NCBI GenBank assembly: GCA_021827205.1
Contig: JAKAWV010000001.1
Coordinates: 124,001 to 188,000, forward strand
From: Pseudomonadota bacterium
Lineage (GTDB): Bacteria; Pseudomonadota; Gammaproteobacteria; Xanthomonadales; Rhodanobacteraceae
Direction of reading: 5' to 3'
DNA: 64,000 bases
Part shown: positions 1 through 9,958 of the stretch, in pieces
How the letters are laid out: each line of letters opens with the position of its first letter
Position numbering within the stretch: position 1 is the first letter of the stretch
Notes under the pieces: generated by a model
Seen by the model: the letters and a program-made list of their open reading frames with translations, nothing else
What the model was told of the DNA's origin: nothing
Database searches by the model: none
Made by a program: the position numbers and the translations under genes

Positions 1-34
1 TGAATGCGGTGTTGCATGCGCGCGACAGCGATGA

Positions 35-616
35 TCAATCCGCCACGCGCAACGCGCCCGGTGTCAGGCCACCGAGCCGCCACGGACCGATGCCGATGCG
101 GATCAGGCGCAGCGTGGGATGGCCGACCGCGGCGGTCATGCGCCGAATCTGGCGGTTGCGGCCTTCGCGCAAGGTGATTTGCAACCAGGCATCGGCGACG
201 GATTCGCGCGCGCGGATCGGCGGATCGCGCGGCCATAGCCAGTCCGGCGCCGCGACGCGCTGCGTTTCGGCGGGGCGCGTGCGGCCGTCGTTGAGTGTCA
301 CGCCGCGGCGCAGCGCCTGCAGCGCGGCGGCATCCGGTTCGCGCTCGACCTGCGCCAGATAAGTCTTGGGTGCGTGGTGGCGCGGATCGGTTAGGCGCTG
401 GATCAGCGCGCCCTCGTCGGTCAGCAGCAGCAGGCCTTCGGAGTCGTGATCGAGACGCCCGGCTGCATACAGTCGGCGCCATGCCGGATCGTGCGCGGGC
501 GGCGCGCCTGTCGGCGCGGGCACGTCCGGCGGCAGCAGCGCGGCCAGCGTGGGTCGGCCGTCGCGATCGGTGAACTGGCACAGCGTGCCGTACGGCTTGT
601 TGAGCAGCACGCGCAT
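35..616 (-). CDS. rluE: 23S rRNA pseudouridine synthase, RluE/RsuA family
   Basis: This 193-residue protein should isomerise a uridine in 23S rRNA (U2457 in E. coli). The family signature [15 protein letters not shown] is present, with the expected catalytic aspartate at about residue 56. The N-terminal LLNKPYG motif and the C-terminal [10 protein letters not shown] motif are also typical. There is no N-terminal S4 domain, which fits RluE rather than RsuA or RluB. The ATG lies 9 nt after the stop of the upstream NYN-domain gene, so the two are probably cotranscribed. Assignment to RluE over RluF-type enzymes rests on length and missing S4 domain. Confidence 0.88.
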   Translation of the reverse strand: MRVLLNKPYGTLCQFTDRDGRPTLAALLPPDVPAPTGAPPAHDPAWRRLYAAGRLDHDSEGLLLLTDEGALIQRLTDPRHHAPKTYLAQVEREPDAAALQALRRGVTLNDGRTRPAETQRVAAPDWLWPRDPPIRARESVADAWLQITLREGRNRQIRRMTAAVGHPTLRLIRIGIGPWRLGGLTPGALRVAD

Positions 617-625
617 GCGCGGGGC

Positions 626-1336
626 TCAGGCGTCGGACACCGGCAGCTCGCCGTGGTTGCGCGGCGGCGGCGCGCTGCCGGGGCGCGGGCACACCGATTG
701 CAAACCATCGATGTGCTCCTGCAGATTGGGCGAGATGCCCTGCCACATCGGGTCGAGGATCACGTCGATGCCCTCGCGCCGCGCCAGTTTGGCCGCGGGC
801 ACGAAATCGGCATCGCCGGTGACCAGCACGATCTGATCGACCAGACGCTTGTGCGCGAGACTGGCGATGTCGAGGCCGATCTTCATATCCACCTGGGTCT
901 GGCGCAGGTCCAGCTCGAAGTGGTCATCACGCAGGTTCTCCCAGCGCAGCACGCCGTTGCGCAAATCCTGCAGCGCGTTGCGCTTCAGGATCCACTCGCC
1001 GCGCTCGGCCAGGCGCCCCAGACGCAGCGCCATCTTGCGCAGACGCTTGAGCTCGTTGTGCAGTTCGCGGCGGAAACCGGCCGAGGCGCTGGCGCCGAAG
1101 TCGATGCTGTTGCCGCTGACCGGACGCTCAAATACTTTTTCCAGCGGCGCGCAATCGTAGAAAAAAATACGGTATAGCGCGTCCTTGGGACGTTCCAGTT
1201 GCTTGAGGTGGTCCAGCGCCATGCCGAACAGGGTGCGCGACACGGTGCGCGCGTCGTTGCCATCGCGGTCTTCATAGACCTTGCGGAAACGCGCCAGAAA
1301 GTAGGCGCCATCGATCAGGATCGCGGTCTTTTGCAT
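626..1336 (-). CDS. NYN-domain (LabA/DUF88-like) putative RNase
   Basis: A 236-residue protein of the NYN/PIN-like nuclease fold, proposed from family knowledge to be a metal-dependent RNase. Acidic residues expected in the active site are visible: Asp9 in the N-terminal strand (AILIDGAYF), an Asp in the central VDMKIGLDIA stretch, and an Asp in LVTGDADFVP. The spacing matches the LabA/DUF88 subgroup. It sits directly upstream of rluE on the same strand, which suggests, but does not prove, a link to RNA metabolism. The substrate is unknown and no partner gene is evident. Confidence 0.8.
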   Translation of the reverse strand: MQKTAILIDGAYFLARFRKVYEDRDGNDARTVSRTLFGMALDHLKQLERPKDALYRIFFYDCAPLEKVFERPVSGNSIDFGASASAGFRRELHNELKRLRKMALRLGRLAERGEWILKRNALQDLRNGVLRWENLRDDHFELDLRQTQVDMKIGLDIASLAHKRLVDQIVLVTGDADFVPAAKLARREGIDVILDPMWQGISPNLQEHIDGLQSVCPRPGSAPPPRNHGELPVSDA

Positions 1337-1407
1337 AGGCTACTCATAGGTTTCCGGATGGAACCGGCGCGACGGAATCGTGCTCGCGCCGGTGTTGCAA
1401 CCTCGCG

Positions 1408-2736
<1,329 letters not shown>

Positions 2737-2833
2737 GGGATCTCCTGATGACCACTGCGGCAGCGCCGCGAAAACGCCATTGTCGCGCGTTGCCGCGCGC
2801 GCAGAAAGCGCGGCGTGCCGGCCGTGCGCTGGA

Positions 2834-3637
2834 TCAGGACAGGACGCCGTGTACCGACGCGGAGTCGATGCATGCCTGCAGCGCGGCCTGATCGCTCCAC
2901 GCCAGCGTGGCGCGGCGATTGTGGCGCAGCAGCCAGTGCCGCCAGCGCCGCTTGCGCAGCAGACGCATGAAGCGCGGTGACGGCACGTGCTGGCCCAGCA
3001 CGTGCAGCCAGCGGTCGTCGCTGGCCAGTTGCAGGCCCAGGCGCCGCGCCGCCGCGACCAGCGCCGGCACGGTGAAAAAGCCGATGTGCTGGCCGCTGTC
3101 GAGCATGTAGTAGTGCCATTCGCCGGGGCGGTTGCGCGTGGCCGGCAGCAGCTCGCTGCTCAGCACCAGCACGTCCGCCTCGGCGGCCAGCGCGGCCAGC
3201 GTCTGCAAAGGATCGGCCAGATGCTCGACCACCTCGAACGCGGTGGCGAGATCGTAGTGCGCGCCGGGCTGCGCCTCGAAGCCGCGTGCATAGAGATTCG
3301 CGCAATAGGGATCGCGCCAGCGGAAATCGTAACCGCGATCGCGCAGCAGGCGCACCAGCAGGCCGCTGCCGGCGCCATGGTCCAGGCACGCGCCGGCCTG
3401 CGGCCAGTGCCAGGCCAGCAGCGCGGCGGTGCGCTCGGCGAGGTCCAGATTGCGCTGCGCGATACCGGTATCCAGCGTGGTGATGGCGTTGTCGGTATAG
3501 GCCTCGCGCAGCCAGTGCGGATCGGCCGCGCGTACATAACCGCACTCGCCGCAGCGCACATACTGCGCGGGGTATTTGCGCAGCACCGTGGCGCTGGCGA
3601 AGGGCGCCTCGGCGCCGCGGCAGATCGGGCAGCTCAT
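2834..3637 (-). CDS. Class I SAM-dependent methyltransferase with N-terminal zinc-ribbon
   Basis: A 267-residue protein. Two CxxC pairs (Cys3/Cys6 and Cys29/Cys32) form a probable zinc-binding knuckle at the N terminus. The SAM-binding glycine-rich motif [11 protein letters not shown] lies at 84-94, followed by an acidic strand and a VEHLADP motif typical of Methyltransf_23-like enzymes. The C-terminal part is basic and carries no recognisable domain. The substrate cannot be inferred; related proteins with CxxC heads act on sugars, quinone precursors or small metabolites. It lies 4 nt downstream of the next gene on this strand and is probably cotranscribed with it. Confidence 0.8.
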   Translation of the reverse strand: MSCPICRGAEAPFASATVLRKYPAQYVRCGECGYVRAADPHWLREAYTDNAITTLDTGIAQRNLDLAERTAALLAWHWPQAGACLDHGAGSGLLVRLLRDRGYDFRWRDPYCANLYARGFEAQPGAHYDLATAFEVVEHLADPLQTLAALAAEADVLVLSSELLPATRNRPGEWHYYMLDSGQHIGFFTVPALVAAARRLGLQLASDDRWLHVLGQHVPSPRFMRLLRKRRWRHWLLRHNRRATLAWSDQAALQACIDSASVHGVLS

Positions 3638-3641
3638 CGTG

Positions 3642-3977
3642 TCACTTCACGTTGCGCACATCCCAGTGCGGGCCGATCAGCCAGGTCAGACGCTGCGCGA
3701 TGATCTTCATCGGCAACGTGCTGCGGATTTCCAGTTCCACGTGCAGATCGCGCGATTCGGCGCGCACGCCGGCGGCGGGATCGAGCGCGCTCAGCGCGAC
3801 CGGGACTTTGTCCGGTTCGTGCTGCAGCGCGCACCAGCGCGCGAACAGCATGGGGCGCTGCAGCGCGTCTTCGATGGCTTCGGCCAAGGCCGCGGGGCTG
3901 TCGCCGGCGAAGGCCAGCGCGGGCTCGGTGCCGTGCGCGCGGGTGAAGTGTTCGATGTGGATCAGGAACAGGCTCAT
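3642..3977 (-). CDS. Conserved hypothetical protein, 111 residues
   Basis: I do not recognise a family. The protein is small, soluble-looking and without a signal peptide, membrane segment or metal motif. It begins with a beta-strand-like MSLFLIHIEHF and has an Ala/Glu-rich helix near residues 25-40. The gene sits 19 nt after bioD and 4 nt before the methyltransferase gene, all in the same direction, so it is likely translated as part of that short operon. Its ATG is the only good in-frame start. Confidence 0.6.
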   Translation of the reverse strand: MSLFLIHIEHFTRAHGTEPALAFAGDSPAALAEAIEDALQRPMLFARWCALQHEPDKVPVALSALDPAAGVRAESRDLHVELEIRSTLPMKIIAQRLTWLIGPHWDVRNVK

Positions 3978-3996
3978 GGCGATTTTCCTGCGGCCG

Positions 3997-4686
3997 CTAA
4001 CCGCATGATCGCAGAGCCGCCAGTACCGGCGCCAAGGCGCACGCGGCAGCGGCGGTGGCGGCGCCGTGTGCGATCACGCCCAGACAGGGCGCCGGCAGGC
4101 GCGTGCGCAACGTGTCCAGGTTGCGTTCCGGCTCCAGCATGGCCGGATCGATGCGGTTGCCGATCCAGCCCAGCAGTTCGCAGCCATCGGCGCGGATCGC
4201 GCGCGCACTGAGCAGGGCGTGATTCAAACAGCCCAGGCGCAGGCCCACCACCAGAATCACCGGCAGGCGCAGCGTGCGCGCGAGATCGCCGGCCACGAGG
4301 GTATCGGACAGCGGCGCCAGCCAGCCGCCGACGCCTTCGACCACGCGCGCATCGGCGTGCGCGCCCAGTTGTGCATAGGCCGCGTGGATCGGTTCCAGGG
4401 TGATGTGGCGGCCCTCCGCGGCGGCAGCCAGATGCGGCGAGATCGGCGCGGCGAAGGCCAGCGGATTGACCAGCGCGTAATCGGGGCGCGGATCGCTGGC
4501 GGCCTGCAGCGCCAGCGCGTCGTCATTGCGCAAACCCCGCGGCGTCTGTTCGCAACCGCTGGCCACCGGCTTCATGCCGACCGCATGCAGGCCGGCCATG
4601 CGCAACGCGCGCAACAGCGCCACGCTGACGAAGGTCTTGCCGATGCCGGTATCGGTGCCGGTGACGAATACGTCGCGCGTGTGCAT
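3997..4686 (-). CDS. bioD: ATP-dependent dethiobiotin synthetase
   Basis: Biotin biosynthesis: closes the ureido ring of 7,8-diaminopelargonate with CO2 and ATP to give dethiobiotin. 229 residues from the chosen start. The P-loop GTDTGIGKT is at residues 10-18, MKPVASG follows, and VEGVGGWLAPL matches the family's second nucleotide/substrate motif. I chose the ATG at 4686 (MHTRDVFVTG) over the ATG 39 nt upstream because the protein then begins just before its first beta strand, as in homologues. The start region faces the divergent fRMsr gene across 37 nt, so a shared promoter region is likely. No other bio gene is in the window. Confidence 0.93.
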   Translation of the reverse strand: MHTRDVFVTGTDTGIGKTFVSVALLRALRMAGLHAVGMKPVASGCEQTPRGLRNDDALALQAASDPRPDYALVNPLAFAAPISPHLAAAAEGRHITLEPIHAAYAQLGAHADARVVEGVGGWLAPLSDTLVAGDLARTLRLPVILVVGLRLGCLNHALLSARAIRADGCELLGWIGNRIDPAMLEPERNLDTLRTRLPAPCLGVIAHGAATAAAACALAPVLAALRSCG

Positions 4687-4723
4687 GGCACAATTGTGGC
4701 TTTCCGCGGGAGCCACGTCATCC

Positions 4724-5215
4724 ATGCACGCGATCAGCAGCCTCGATCATCTGCCCAAGCGGGATTTGTACGCGGCGCTGGTGCGCGAGGCCGAGGCGCT
4801 GCTCGCCGGCGAGCATGATCCGATCGCCAACGCCGCCAACTTCGCGGCGCTGGTGTGGCAGCAGGTGCCGACGCTCAATTGGTGCGGGTTTTACCTGCTC
4901 AAGCCCGATGGCGATCTGCTGGTCGGCCCGTTCCAGGGCCGGCCTGCCTGCGTGCGCATCGCGCTCGGACGCGGTGTGTGCGGCACCGCCGCGGCCACGC
5001 GCCAGACGCAGTTGGTGAAGGATGTGAACGACTTTCCCGGCCATATCGCCTGCGATGCCGCCTCGCGCAGCGAGATCGTGGTGCCGCTGCTGCGCGACGA
5101 CGACACGCTGCTGGGCGTGTGGGATGTGGACAGTCCCACGCCCGCGCGCTTCGACGTCGAGGATCAAGCCGGCATGGAAGCACTGTGCCGGGTATTCATG
5201 GCCAGCATCGATTGA
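4724..5215 (+). CDS. msrC: Free methionine-(R)-sulfoxide reductase (GAF domain)
   Basis: A 163-residue single GAF-domain enzyme that reduces free Met-(R)-sulfoxide using thioredoxin. The three family cysteines are present: Cys76 in RPACVRIA, Cys86 in GRGVCGTAA and Cys110 in GHIACDAAS, with the flanking SEIVVPL strand. This pattern separates true fRMsr from regulatory GAF proteins. The ATG at 4724 is immediately divergent to bioD; longer in-frame starts would run antisense through bioD. It adds to the oxidative/thiol repair functions seen at 6-8 kb. Confidence 0.9.
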   Translation: MHAISSLDHLPKRDLYAALVREAEALLAGEHDPIANAANFAALVWQQVPTLNWCGFYLLKPDGDLLVGPFQGRPACVRIALGRGVCGTAAATRQTQLVKDVNDFPGHIACDAASRSEIVVPLLRDDDTLLGVWDVDSPTPARFDVEDQAGMEALCRVFMASID

Positions 5216-5222
5216 ACGCTGG

Positions 5223-5843
5223 TCACACCGCGATCTCGCGCAACGGCCCGCCCAGCAGTCGCGTCAGCGCGCCGCGCGCGGTTTCCACGCCCGTACCCGC
5301 CGTGGCCGAGAACACCTGCGCCGACAGCACACCGCCCAGTTGTGTCAGCTCGCGCTGCACCGCCAGCAGCGTTTGCGTGGTCTGGCCGCGACCGAGCTTG
5401 TCGGCCTTGGTCAGCAGCACGTGGCAGGGCAGCGCGTGCGCGGCGCAGAACGCCAGCATCTGCTGATCGAACGGCGTCAGCGGATGGCGGATGTCCATCA
5501 CCAGCGCCAGCGCGCGCAGGCTGCGGCGTCGCGCCAGGTAATGTTCGAGTGCCTCGCGCCACTGCGCGCGCACGGCCTCGGGCACCTTGGCGTAGCCATA
5601 GCCAGGCAAATCCACCAGACGGCGGCCATCGGGCAGGACGAATACCACCAGATGCTGGGTGCGTCCCGGGGTGCGCGAGGTGCGCGCCAGTCCGTGCATG
5701 CCCACCAGTACGTTGAGCGCGCTGGACTTGCCGGCATTGGAGCGCCCGGCAAAGGCGATTTCCGCACCGCTGTCGGCGGGCAGCTTGTGCGGGTCGGGCG
5801 TGGACAGCACGAAGCGGGCACCGTGCAGGGGATTGCTGGGCAT
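5223..5843 (-). CDS. engB: Ribosome biogenesis GTP-binding protein YsxC/EngB
   Basis: Essential GTPase of large-subunit assembly, 206 residues. The G1 loop GRSNAGKSS is at residues 33-41, the G3 motif is in LVDLPGYGYA, and the G4 motif in LLTKADK. The ATG at 5843 was chosen because the preceding in-frame extension is Arg/Pro-rich and absent from the family. Its stop codon is 7 nt from the convergent fRMsr stop. The gene is divergent from the cytochrome c4 gene, an arrangement common in Xanthomonadales and Pseudomonas relatives. Confidence 0.93.
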   Translation of the reverse strand: MPSNPLHGARFVLSTPDPHKLPADSGAEIAFAGRSNAGKSSALNVLVGMHGLARTSRTPGRTQHLVVFVLPDGRRLVDLPGYGYAKVPEAVRAQWREALEHYLARRRSLRALALVMDIRHPLTPFDQQMLAFCAAHALPCHVLLTKADKLGRGQTTQTLLAVQRELTQLGGVLSAQVFSATAGTGVETARGALTRLLGGPLREIAV

Positions 5844-5986
5844 GGGAATCCGTGCGGATAGAGGGTTTGACCGCCTCCGGGGGCACAAGGATAATCCGGC
5901 GCCGATATGCGCCGCGCCGCCGCGCCGCGGACCAACGGGTTGGTGCGACATCGGCGGCACCCGATCGGCCTCTGCGGAGAAAGTAC

Positions 5987-6667
5987 ATGAAGCTGGCTAG
6001 CATGATGGTTCTGGGCGCGCTGTTGTTCGCCGCCGGCACGCATGCCGAGGGCGCGATGCCGCCAGGCACGATCGCAGCGGGCAAGGCCAAGTCGGCGATC
6101 TGCGCCGCCTGCCACGGCATGGATGGCAACTCGACCGATCCGCAATACCCCAAGCTGGCCGGGCAGCAAGCCAGTTACATCTATCGCCAACTGGTGCTGT
6201 TCAAGAGTGGCGTGCGCCAGAACCCGATCATGCTCGGCATGGCCATGTCGCTGAGTCATCAGGACATGGCTGATCTGGCGACTTATTTCGCCGCGCAGAA
6301 GATCATTCCCGGCGTGGCCGATCCCAAGGCCGTGGCCGTCGGTCAGGCTTTGTACCGCGGCGGTGACCGTGCCAGCGAAGTACCGGCCTGCATGGCTTGC
6401 CATGGCCCGGATGGTCAAGGGAATCCCGGCGCGGTGTATCCGCATCTGGCCGGGCAGCACGCGACTTATGTGCGCACCGTGCTGACCGCGTGGCATGACG
6501 GCACCACGTGGGGCAAGACCACCCACGCCGAGATCATGCCGACCATCGCCAAGCGCTTGACCGCCGCGCAGATCGCCGACGTGGCCAGTTACATCGCCGG
6601 CTTGCACACGGCGACACCGATCGTGCCGACGCAGCCGACGCTGAACAACACGGCCTTCGCCAAGTAA
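5987..6667 (+). CDS. Di-haem cytochrome c4
   Basis: Periplasmic electron carrier of 226 residues with a cleavable signal peptide ending near Ala20. Two CxxCH haem sites occur, C39-AA-C-H43 and C135-MA-C-H139, each followed by the GxDGxG-like loop of class I cytochromes; the two halves are tandem repeats as expected for cytochrome c4. It normally donates to terminal oxidases such as cbb3 or aa3. The two DsbA genes follow in the same direction after 50 and 10 nt gaps, which suggests coordinate expression and a shared role in periplasmic redox or haem/thiol maturation. Confidence 0.93.
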   Translation: MKLASMMVLGALLFAAGTHAEGAMPPGTIAAGKAKSAICAACHGMDGNSTDPQYPKLAGQQASYIYRQLVLFKSGVRQNPIMLGMAMSLSHQDMADLATYFAAQKIIPGVADPKAVAVGQALYRGGDRASEVPACMACHGPDGQGNPGAVYPHLAGQHATYVRTVLTAWHDGTTWGKTTHAEIMPTIAKRLTAAQIADVASYIAGLHTATPIVPTQPTLNNTAFAK

Positions 6668-6717
6668 CGCTCTCAAGCAGTCAACGCGGGCCGCGCCCGC
6701 ATCACGAGGATCGTCCG

Positions 6718-7632
6718 ATGTTGAAGCCCCTGATTCCGGCCGTGGCGCTGGTTCTGCTGCTGGCTGGCTGCTCGTCGTCACAGCCGCCGGCCAGCTCGGC
6801 TCCGGCGCCGACGGCAGCGGCGGCTGCCAGCGCCAGTGCCGCGCCCGCCGGCAGCACGCCAGCGGCAGCGGCCAGCGCGGCGCCCGTTGCGGCAACCAGC
6901 ACGGCTTTGGCCCCGGCCAGCGCGGCACCCGCGGCCAGCGCGCCCGCCACCGTGGCCAGCGGCGGTGGCACGCCGGTGTTGGCGCCTGCTGACACGGGCC
7001 AATGGGTCGAGGGCAAGAACTATTTCCGCATCGAACCCGCCGTGCCCACCGACCGCGCGGATCACGTGGTGGTGACCGAGGTGTTCTCGTGGGGCTGCCC
7101 GGCCTGCAATCAGTTCCAGCCCATGGCCGATGTCATCCGCAAGAGCCTGCCGGCCTACGTGCACTGGCAGTATCTGCCGGCCGCGTTCATTCCGCCCGAG
7201 GACTGGCCGACTTTCCAGCGCGCCTATTACACCGCGCAGGCACTGGGCCTGGACAACCCAACCACGCACGACGCCATGTTCAAGGCGATCTGGACGCCCG
7301 GCGGCCCGCTCAACACCTACGCCGGTCTGGGCACGTCGCAGCCGCGCGTCAAGCAGCATCTGCCGAGCATCGCCGATGTGGCCAAGTTCTACGCCCGGTA
7401 CGGCGCCGACCCCAGGACTTTCGAGGCCACCGCGGATTCGTTCGCGATCCGGGCCAAGATGAAACGCGCCGATCAGTTGATCAAGGCCTACGGTGTCGAC
7501 AGCACGCCGACTTTGGTGGTCAACGGCGCGTATCGCCTGGACGTGCTCTCGGCCGGCGGCCTGCTGCAAACCCAGGAGCTGGTGCATTATCTGGCGCAGA
7601 AAGAAGCCGCCGCCATGCACCTGAAACAGTGA
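6718..7632 (+). CDS. DsbA-family thiol:disulfide oxidoreductase, lipoprotein form
   Basis: A 304-residue thioredoxin-fold protein. The N terminus is a lipoprotein signal with lipobox LLAGC (Cys18). An Ala/Pro/Ser-rich low-complexity linker spans about 19-89. The DsbA domain follows, with active site C127-PA-C130 and a cis-Pro loop STPTLVV near the C terminus. The CPAC dipeptide differs from the CPHC of canonical DsbA and should alter redox potential. The linker would hold the catalytic domain away from the membrane. It is 10 nt upstream of a second dsbA. Membrane attachment is inferred from the lipobox. Confidence 0.87.
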   Translation: MLKPLIPAVALVLLLAGCSSSQPPASSAPAPTAAAAASASAAPAGSTPAAAASAAPVAATSTALAPASAAPAASAPATVASGGGTPVLAPADTGQWVEGKNYFRIEPAVPTDRADHVVVTEVFSWGCPACNQFQPMADVIRKSLPAYVHWQYLPAAFIPPEDWPTFQRAYYTAQALGLDNPTTHDAMFKAIWTPGGPLNTYAGLGTSQPRVKQHLPSIADVAKFYARYGADPRTFEATADSFAIRAKMKRADQLIKAYGVDSTPTLVVNGAYRLDVLSAGGLLQTQELVHYLAQKEAAAMHLKQ

Positions 7633-7642
7633 GAATGCGTCG

Positions 7643-8332
7643 ATGAGCCCCGCCCGGATCAAACGCGCCCTGCGCAAGCACCTGCTGCTGTGCGCCGTAC
7701 TGCTGGCTGGCATGGCGCAAGCGGCGCTGGCGCAGGTCGGCGGCCCCTCGATGGTGATGTACCAGCCCGGCGTGGCCTACAAGGCCATCACCCCGGCGCA
7801 ACCGCTGAATCCCGCGGCCAAGCGCATCCAGGTGATCGAGGTGTTCTCCTACGCCTGCCCGCACTGCTTCGAGTTCCAGCCCTACGCCGAGCAGATCCGC
7901 AAATCGCTGCCGGCCGATGCCGAGTTCGTGCGCCTGCCGGCCGTGTTCTGGCCGGAGTGGGAGCCATTCGCGCGCGCGTTTTTCGCGGCGCAGAAGCTGG
8001 GCGTGCAGGAGAAGAGCAATCAGGCGCTGTTCGCGGCGATCTGGGTCAGGCACGAGCCGCTGCATTCGCTGCAGCAACTGGCCGGCTTCTATGCGCGCTA
8101 CGGCATCAAGCCCGCGGAGTTTCTGCAGGTGGCGCGTTCGCCCGCGGTCAGCGCCGAGATGCAGCGCGCCATGCGCCTGGAGCAGGCTTGGGGGGTGAAC
8201 GGTACGCCGACCATCGTTGTCGACGGCGCGCTGCGCAGCGGCGAGGTGCAAAGCTACCAGCAATTGGTTGATGTGACCCGCTTCATGGTCAAGCAGGCCC
8301 GGGCCGCGCGCGCAGGCAAGCGCGCGCCCTGA
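7643..8332 (+). CDS. dsbA: Thiol:disulfide interchange protein DsbA
   Basis: Periplasmic disulfide oxidase of 229 residues. A signal peptide runs to about Ala30 (MAQAALA). The active site C72-PH-C75 is the canonical DsbA pair, and GTPTIVVDG provides the cis-proline loop. It lacks the linker of its upstream paralogue. It should introduce disulfides into exported proteins and be reoxidised by DsbB, which is not in the window. It ends 10 nt before the GTG start of the next gene, so the cyt c4-dsbA-dsbA-EEP run is likely one transcription unit. Confidence 0.92.
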   Translation: MSPARIKRALRKHLLLCAVLLAGMAQAALAQVGGPSMVMYQPGVAYKAITPAQPLNPAAKRIQVIEVFSYACPHCFEFQPYAEQIRKSLPADAEFVRLPAVFWPEWEPFARAFFAAQKLGVQEKSNQALFAAIWVRHEPLHSLQQLAGFYARYGIKPAEFLQVARSPAVSAEMQRAMRLEQAWGVNGTPTIVVDGALRSGEVQSYQQLVDVTRFMVKQARAARAGKRAP

Positions 8333-8342
8333 GCGAATCGCG

Positions 8343-9152
8343 GTGGCCGCGCAGCGGCAAGCAGACGGCAAAACGGCGGCAGTCGTGGCGGCGGAACCCG
8401 CCACGCTCAGACTGCTGAGTTGCAACATCCTCGCTGGCGCGAGCATCGAGCGCTATCGCCAGTACTTCACGCGCGGCCTGACCCATGTGCTGCCCGGTCC
8501 GGGCAAGCAGGCCAACCTCGATCGCCTCGCTGATCTGGTCACGCAATTCGATCTGGTCGGATTGCAGGAAGCCGATGCCGGCAGCCTGCGCTCGGGCTTT
8601 CTCAACCAGACCCAGTATCTGGCGCAGGCCGCGGGCATGCCGTACTGGAGCGACCAGCCCAACCGCCGCGTGGCGCAATTGGCGCGCTCGGCCAACGGTC
8701 TGCTCAGCCGCATGGCGCCACGCGAAGTGCTGGATTATCCGCTGCCCGGACGTATCCCGGGTCGTGGCGCGCTGTTGGCGCGCTATGGCGCGGATGCCGC
8801 CGGGCTGACGGTGCTGGTTGCGCATCTGTCGCTGGGGCCGAAGGCGCGCGCGCGCCAGCTCGACTTCATCGCCGAGCTGCTGCAGGGCCGCGGCGCGACG
8901 GTGCTGATGGGCGACCTGAATTGCGCCTGGCCCGGTCCCGAACTGCAGCGCGTGTTCGCGCACACGCAACTGCAGCCGCCGAGCGACGCACTGCCGACTT
9001 ATCCGAGCTGGCGCCCGCGTCGCGCCATCGACCACATTCTGGTCAGCGACGGCATCGAGGTGCTGCGTCGCTGGACACCGCCGCAGGCATTCTCAGATCA
9101 CTTGCCGTTGGCCGCCGAAATTCGTCTGCCGCGGCCGCCACCGCGCGCCTGA
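8343..9152 (+). CDS. Endonuclease/exonuclease/phosphatase family protein
   Basis: A 269-residue EEP-fold hydrolase. The expected metal and catalytic residues are visible: Asn28 in LLSCNIL, Glu76 in VGLQEADAG, the Asp191/Asn193 pair in MGDLNC, Asp230-His231 in RAIDHILV and Asp252-His253 in SDHLPL. These mark a phosphodiesterase or phosphatase, but not its substrate. The start is a GTG at 8343, 10 nt after dsbA. No clear signal peptide precedes the domain, so it is probably cytosolic even though the genes upstream encode exported proteins. Confidence 0.85.
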   Translation: MAAQRQADGKTAAVVAAEPATLRLLSCNILAGASIERYRQYFTRGLTHVLPGPGKQANLDRLADLVTQFDLVGLQEADAGSLRSGFLNQTQYLAQAAGMPYWSDQPNRRVAQLARSANGLLSRMAPREVLDYPLPGRIPGRGALLARYGADAAGLTVLVAHLSLGPKARARQLDFIAELLQGRGATVLMGDLNCAWPGPELQRVFAHTQLQPPSDALPTYPSWRPRRAIDHILVSDGIEVLRRWTPPQAFSDHLPLAAEIRLPRPPPRA

Positions 9153-9254
9153 ATCGGAACGCCGTGAACCGCGCCCGGCGCGGTCAACGCGGTTGCGCCA
9201 TGCGCGTTGTGTTGGGACAGGCGCCGCGCTCCGCGGCGCGGCGGAGGAGATTCC

Positions 9255-9887
9255 ATGACACGCAGCATCCGACTCGGGCTGGGCGTGGCCCTGCTGCTGG
9301 GCGGCAGCGCACTGGCGCCGCTGGCGCTGGCGCAGCAGACCACGCACGTCGAGCACTTCACCAATCGCAACGTGGCGCAGCAGCAGCGCATCGAGCAAGG
9401 TCTCAAGAGCGGCCAGTTGACCACGCGCGAAGCCGCGCATCTGGAGCAGGGCACGGCGCGCATCGACCGCATGCAAAGTCGCGCCACCAATGCGCATGGT
9501 GCCGGTGGTGCTGGCGTTACCGCTGCCGAGGCGGCGCGCATCCAGCGCGCGCAAAACGCCGAGAGCCACGCCATTTACAACCAGCGCCATGATGCGCAGA
9601 CCGGCAACCCCAACAGCCTGTCCTCGCGGCGCATGCAGGGCGATGTGCAGCGCAATCTCAACCAGCAGAGCCGCATCGCGTCCGGAGTGGATCACGGTGG
9701 GCTGACCAATCGCGAGGTTTCGCACCTCTCGGCGCGGCAGGCGCGCGGCAGCCACGCGGTTGCTGCCGCGGGGCGCAATGGTTTCGTCAACGAGCGCGAG
9801 CAGCGGCGCGTCCAGCGCGGTGACAACGTGCGCAGTCGGCACATCTATCGCGCCCGCCACAACGGCGCGCGTCGCCACGGCGGCTGA
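9255..9887 (+). CDS. Secreted basic protein with two tandem ~70-residue repeats
   Basis: A 210-residue protein with an N-terminal signal peptide (residues 1-26, ALA-QQ cleavage likely). The mature part consists of two similar units, about 40-114 and 135-204. Each has a QQxRI..G...G.LT.RE..HL head and an ARIQRAQNAESHAIYNQRH / RRVQRGDNVRSRHIYRARH tail. It has no cysteines in the mature part and is rich in Arg, Gln, Asn and His, so it is likely basic. I do not recognise a named family or function. The ATG at 9255 is preceded by a good purine-rich GGAGGAG sequence; earlier in-frame starts lack it. Confidence 0.75.
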   Translation: MTRSIRLGLGVALLLGGSALAPLALAQQTTHVEHFTNRNVAQQQRIEQGLKSGQLTTREAAHLEQGTARIDRMQSRATNAHGAGGAGVTAAEAARIQRAQNAESHAIYNQRHDAQTGNPNSLSSRRMQGDVQRNLNQQSRIASGVDHGGLTNREVSHLSARQARGSHAVAAAGRNGFVNEREQRRVQRGDNVRSRHIYRARHNGARRHGG

Positions 9888-9902
9888 ACGACCGCACCAT
9901 GA

Positions 9903-9928
9903 AAAAGGGCCACCCTTGCGGGTGAGCC
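9903..9928 (-). terminator. Rho-independent terminator of the TonB receptor gene
   Basis: An 8-bp GC-rich stem with one bulged A (arms 9908-9915 and 9920-9928, loop TTGC) is followed on the minus strand by a run of five T. It lies 31 nt past the stop of the TonB receptor gene. On the plus strand it is followed only by a weak T-rich stretch, so it may also act on the convergent repeat-protein gene. Confidence 0.75.
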
Positions 9929-9958
9929 TTCGCATTTCTTGCTGGTTGCGCAGGCGAA

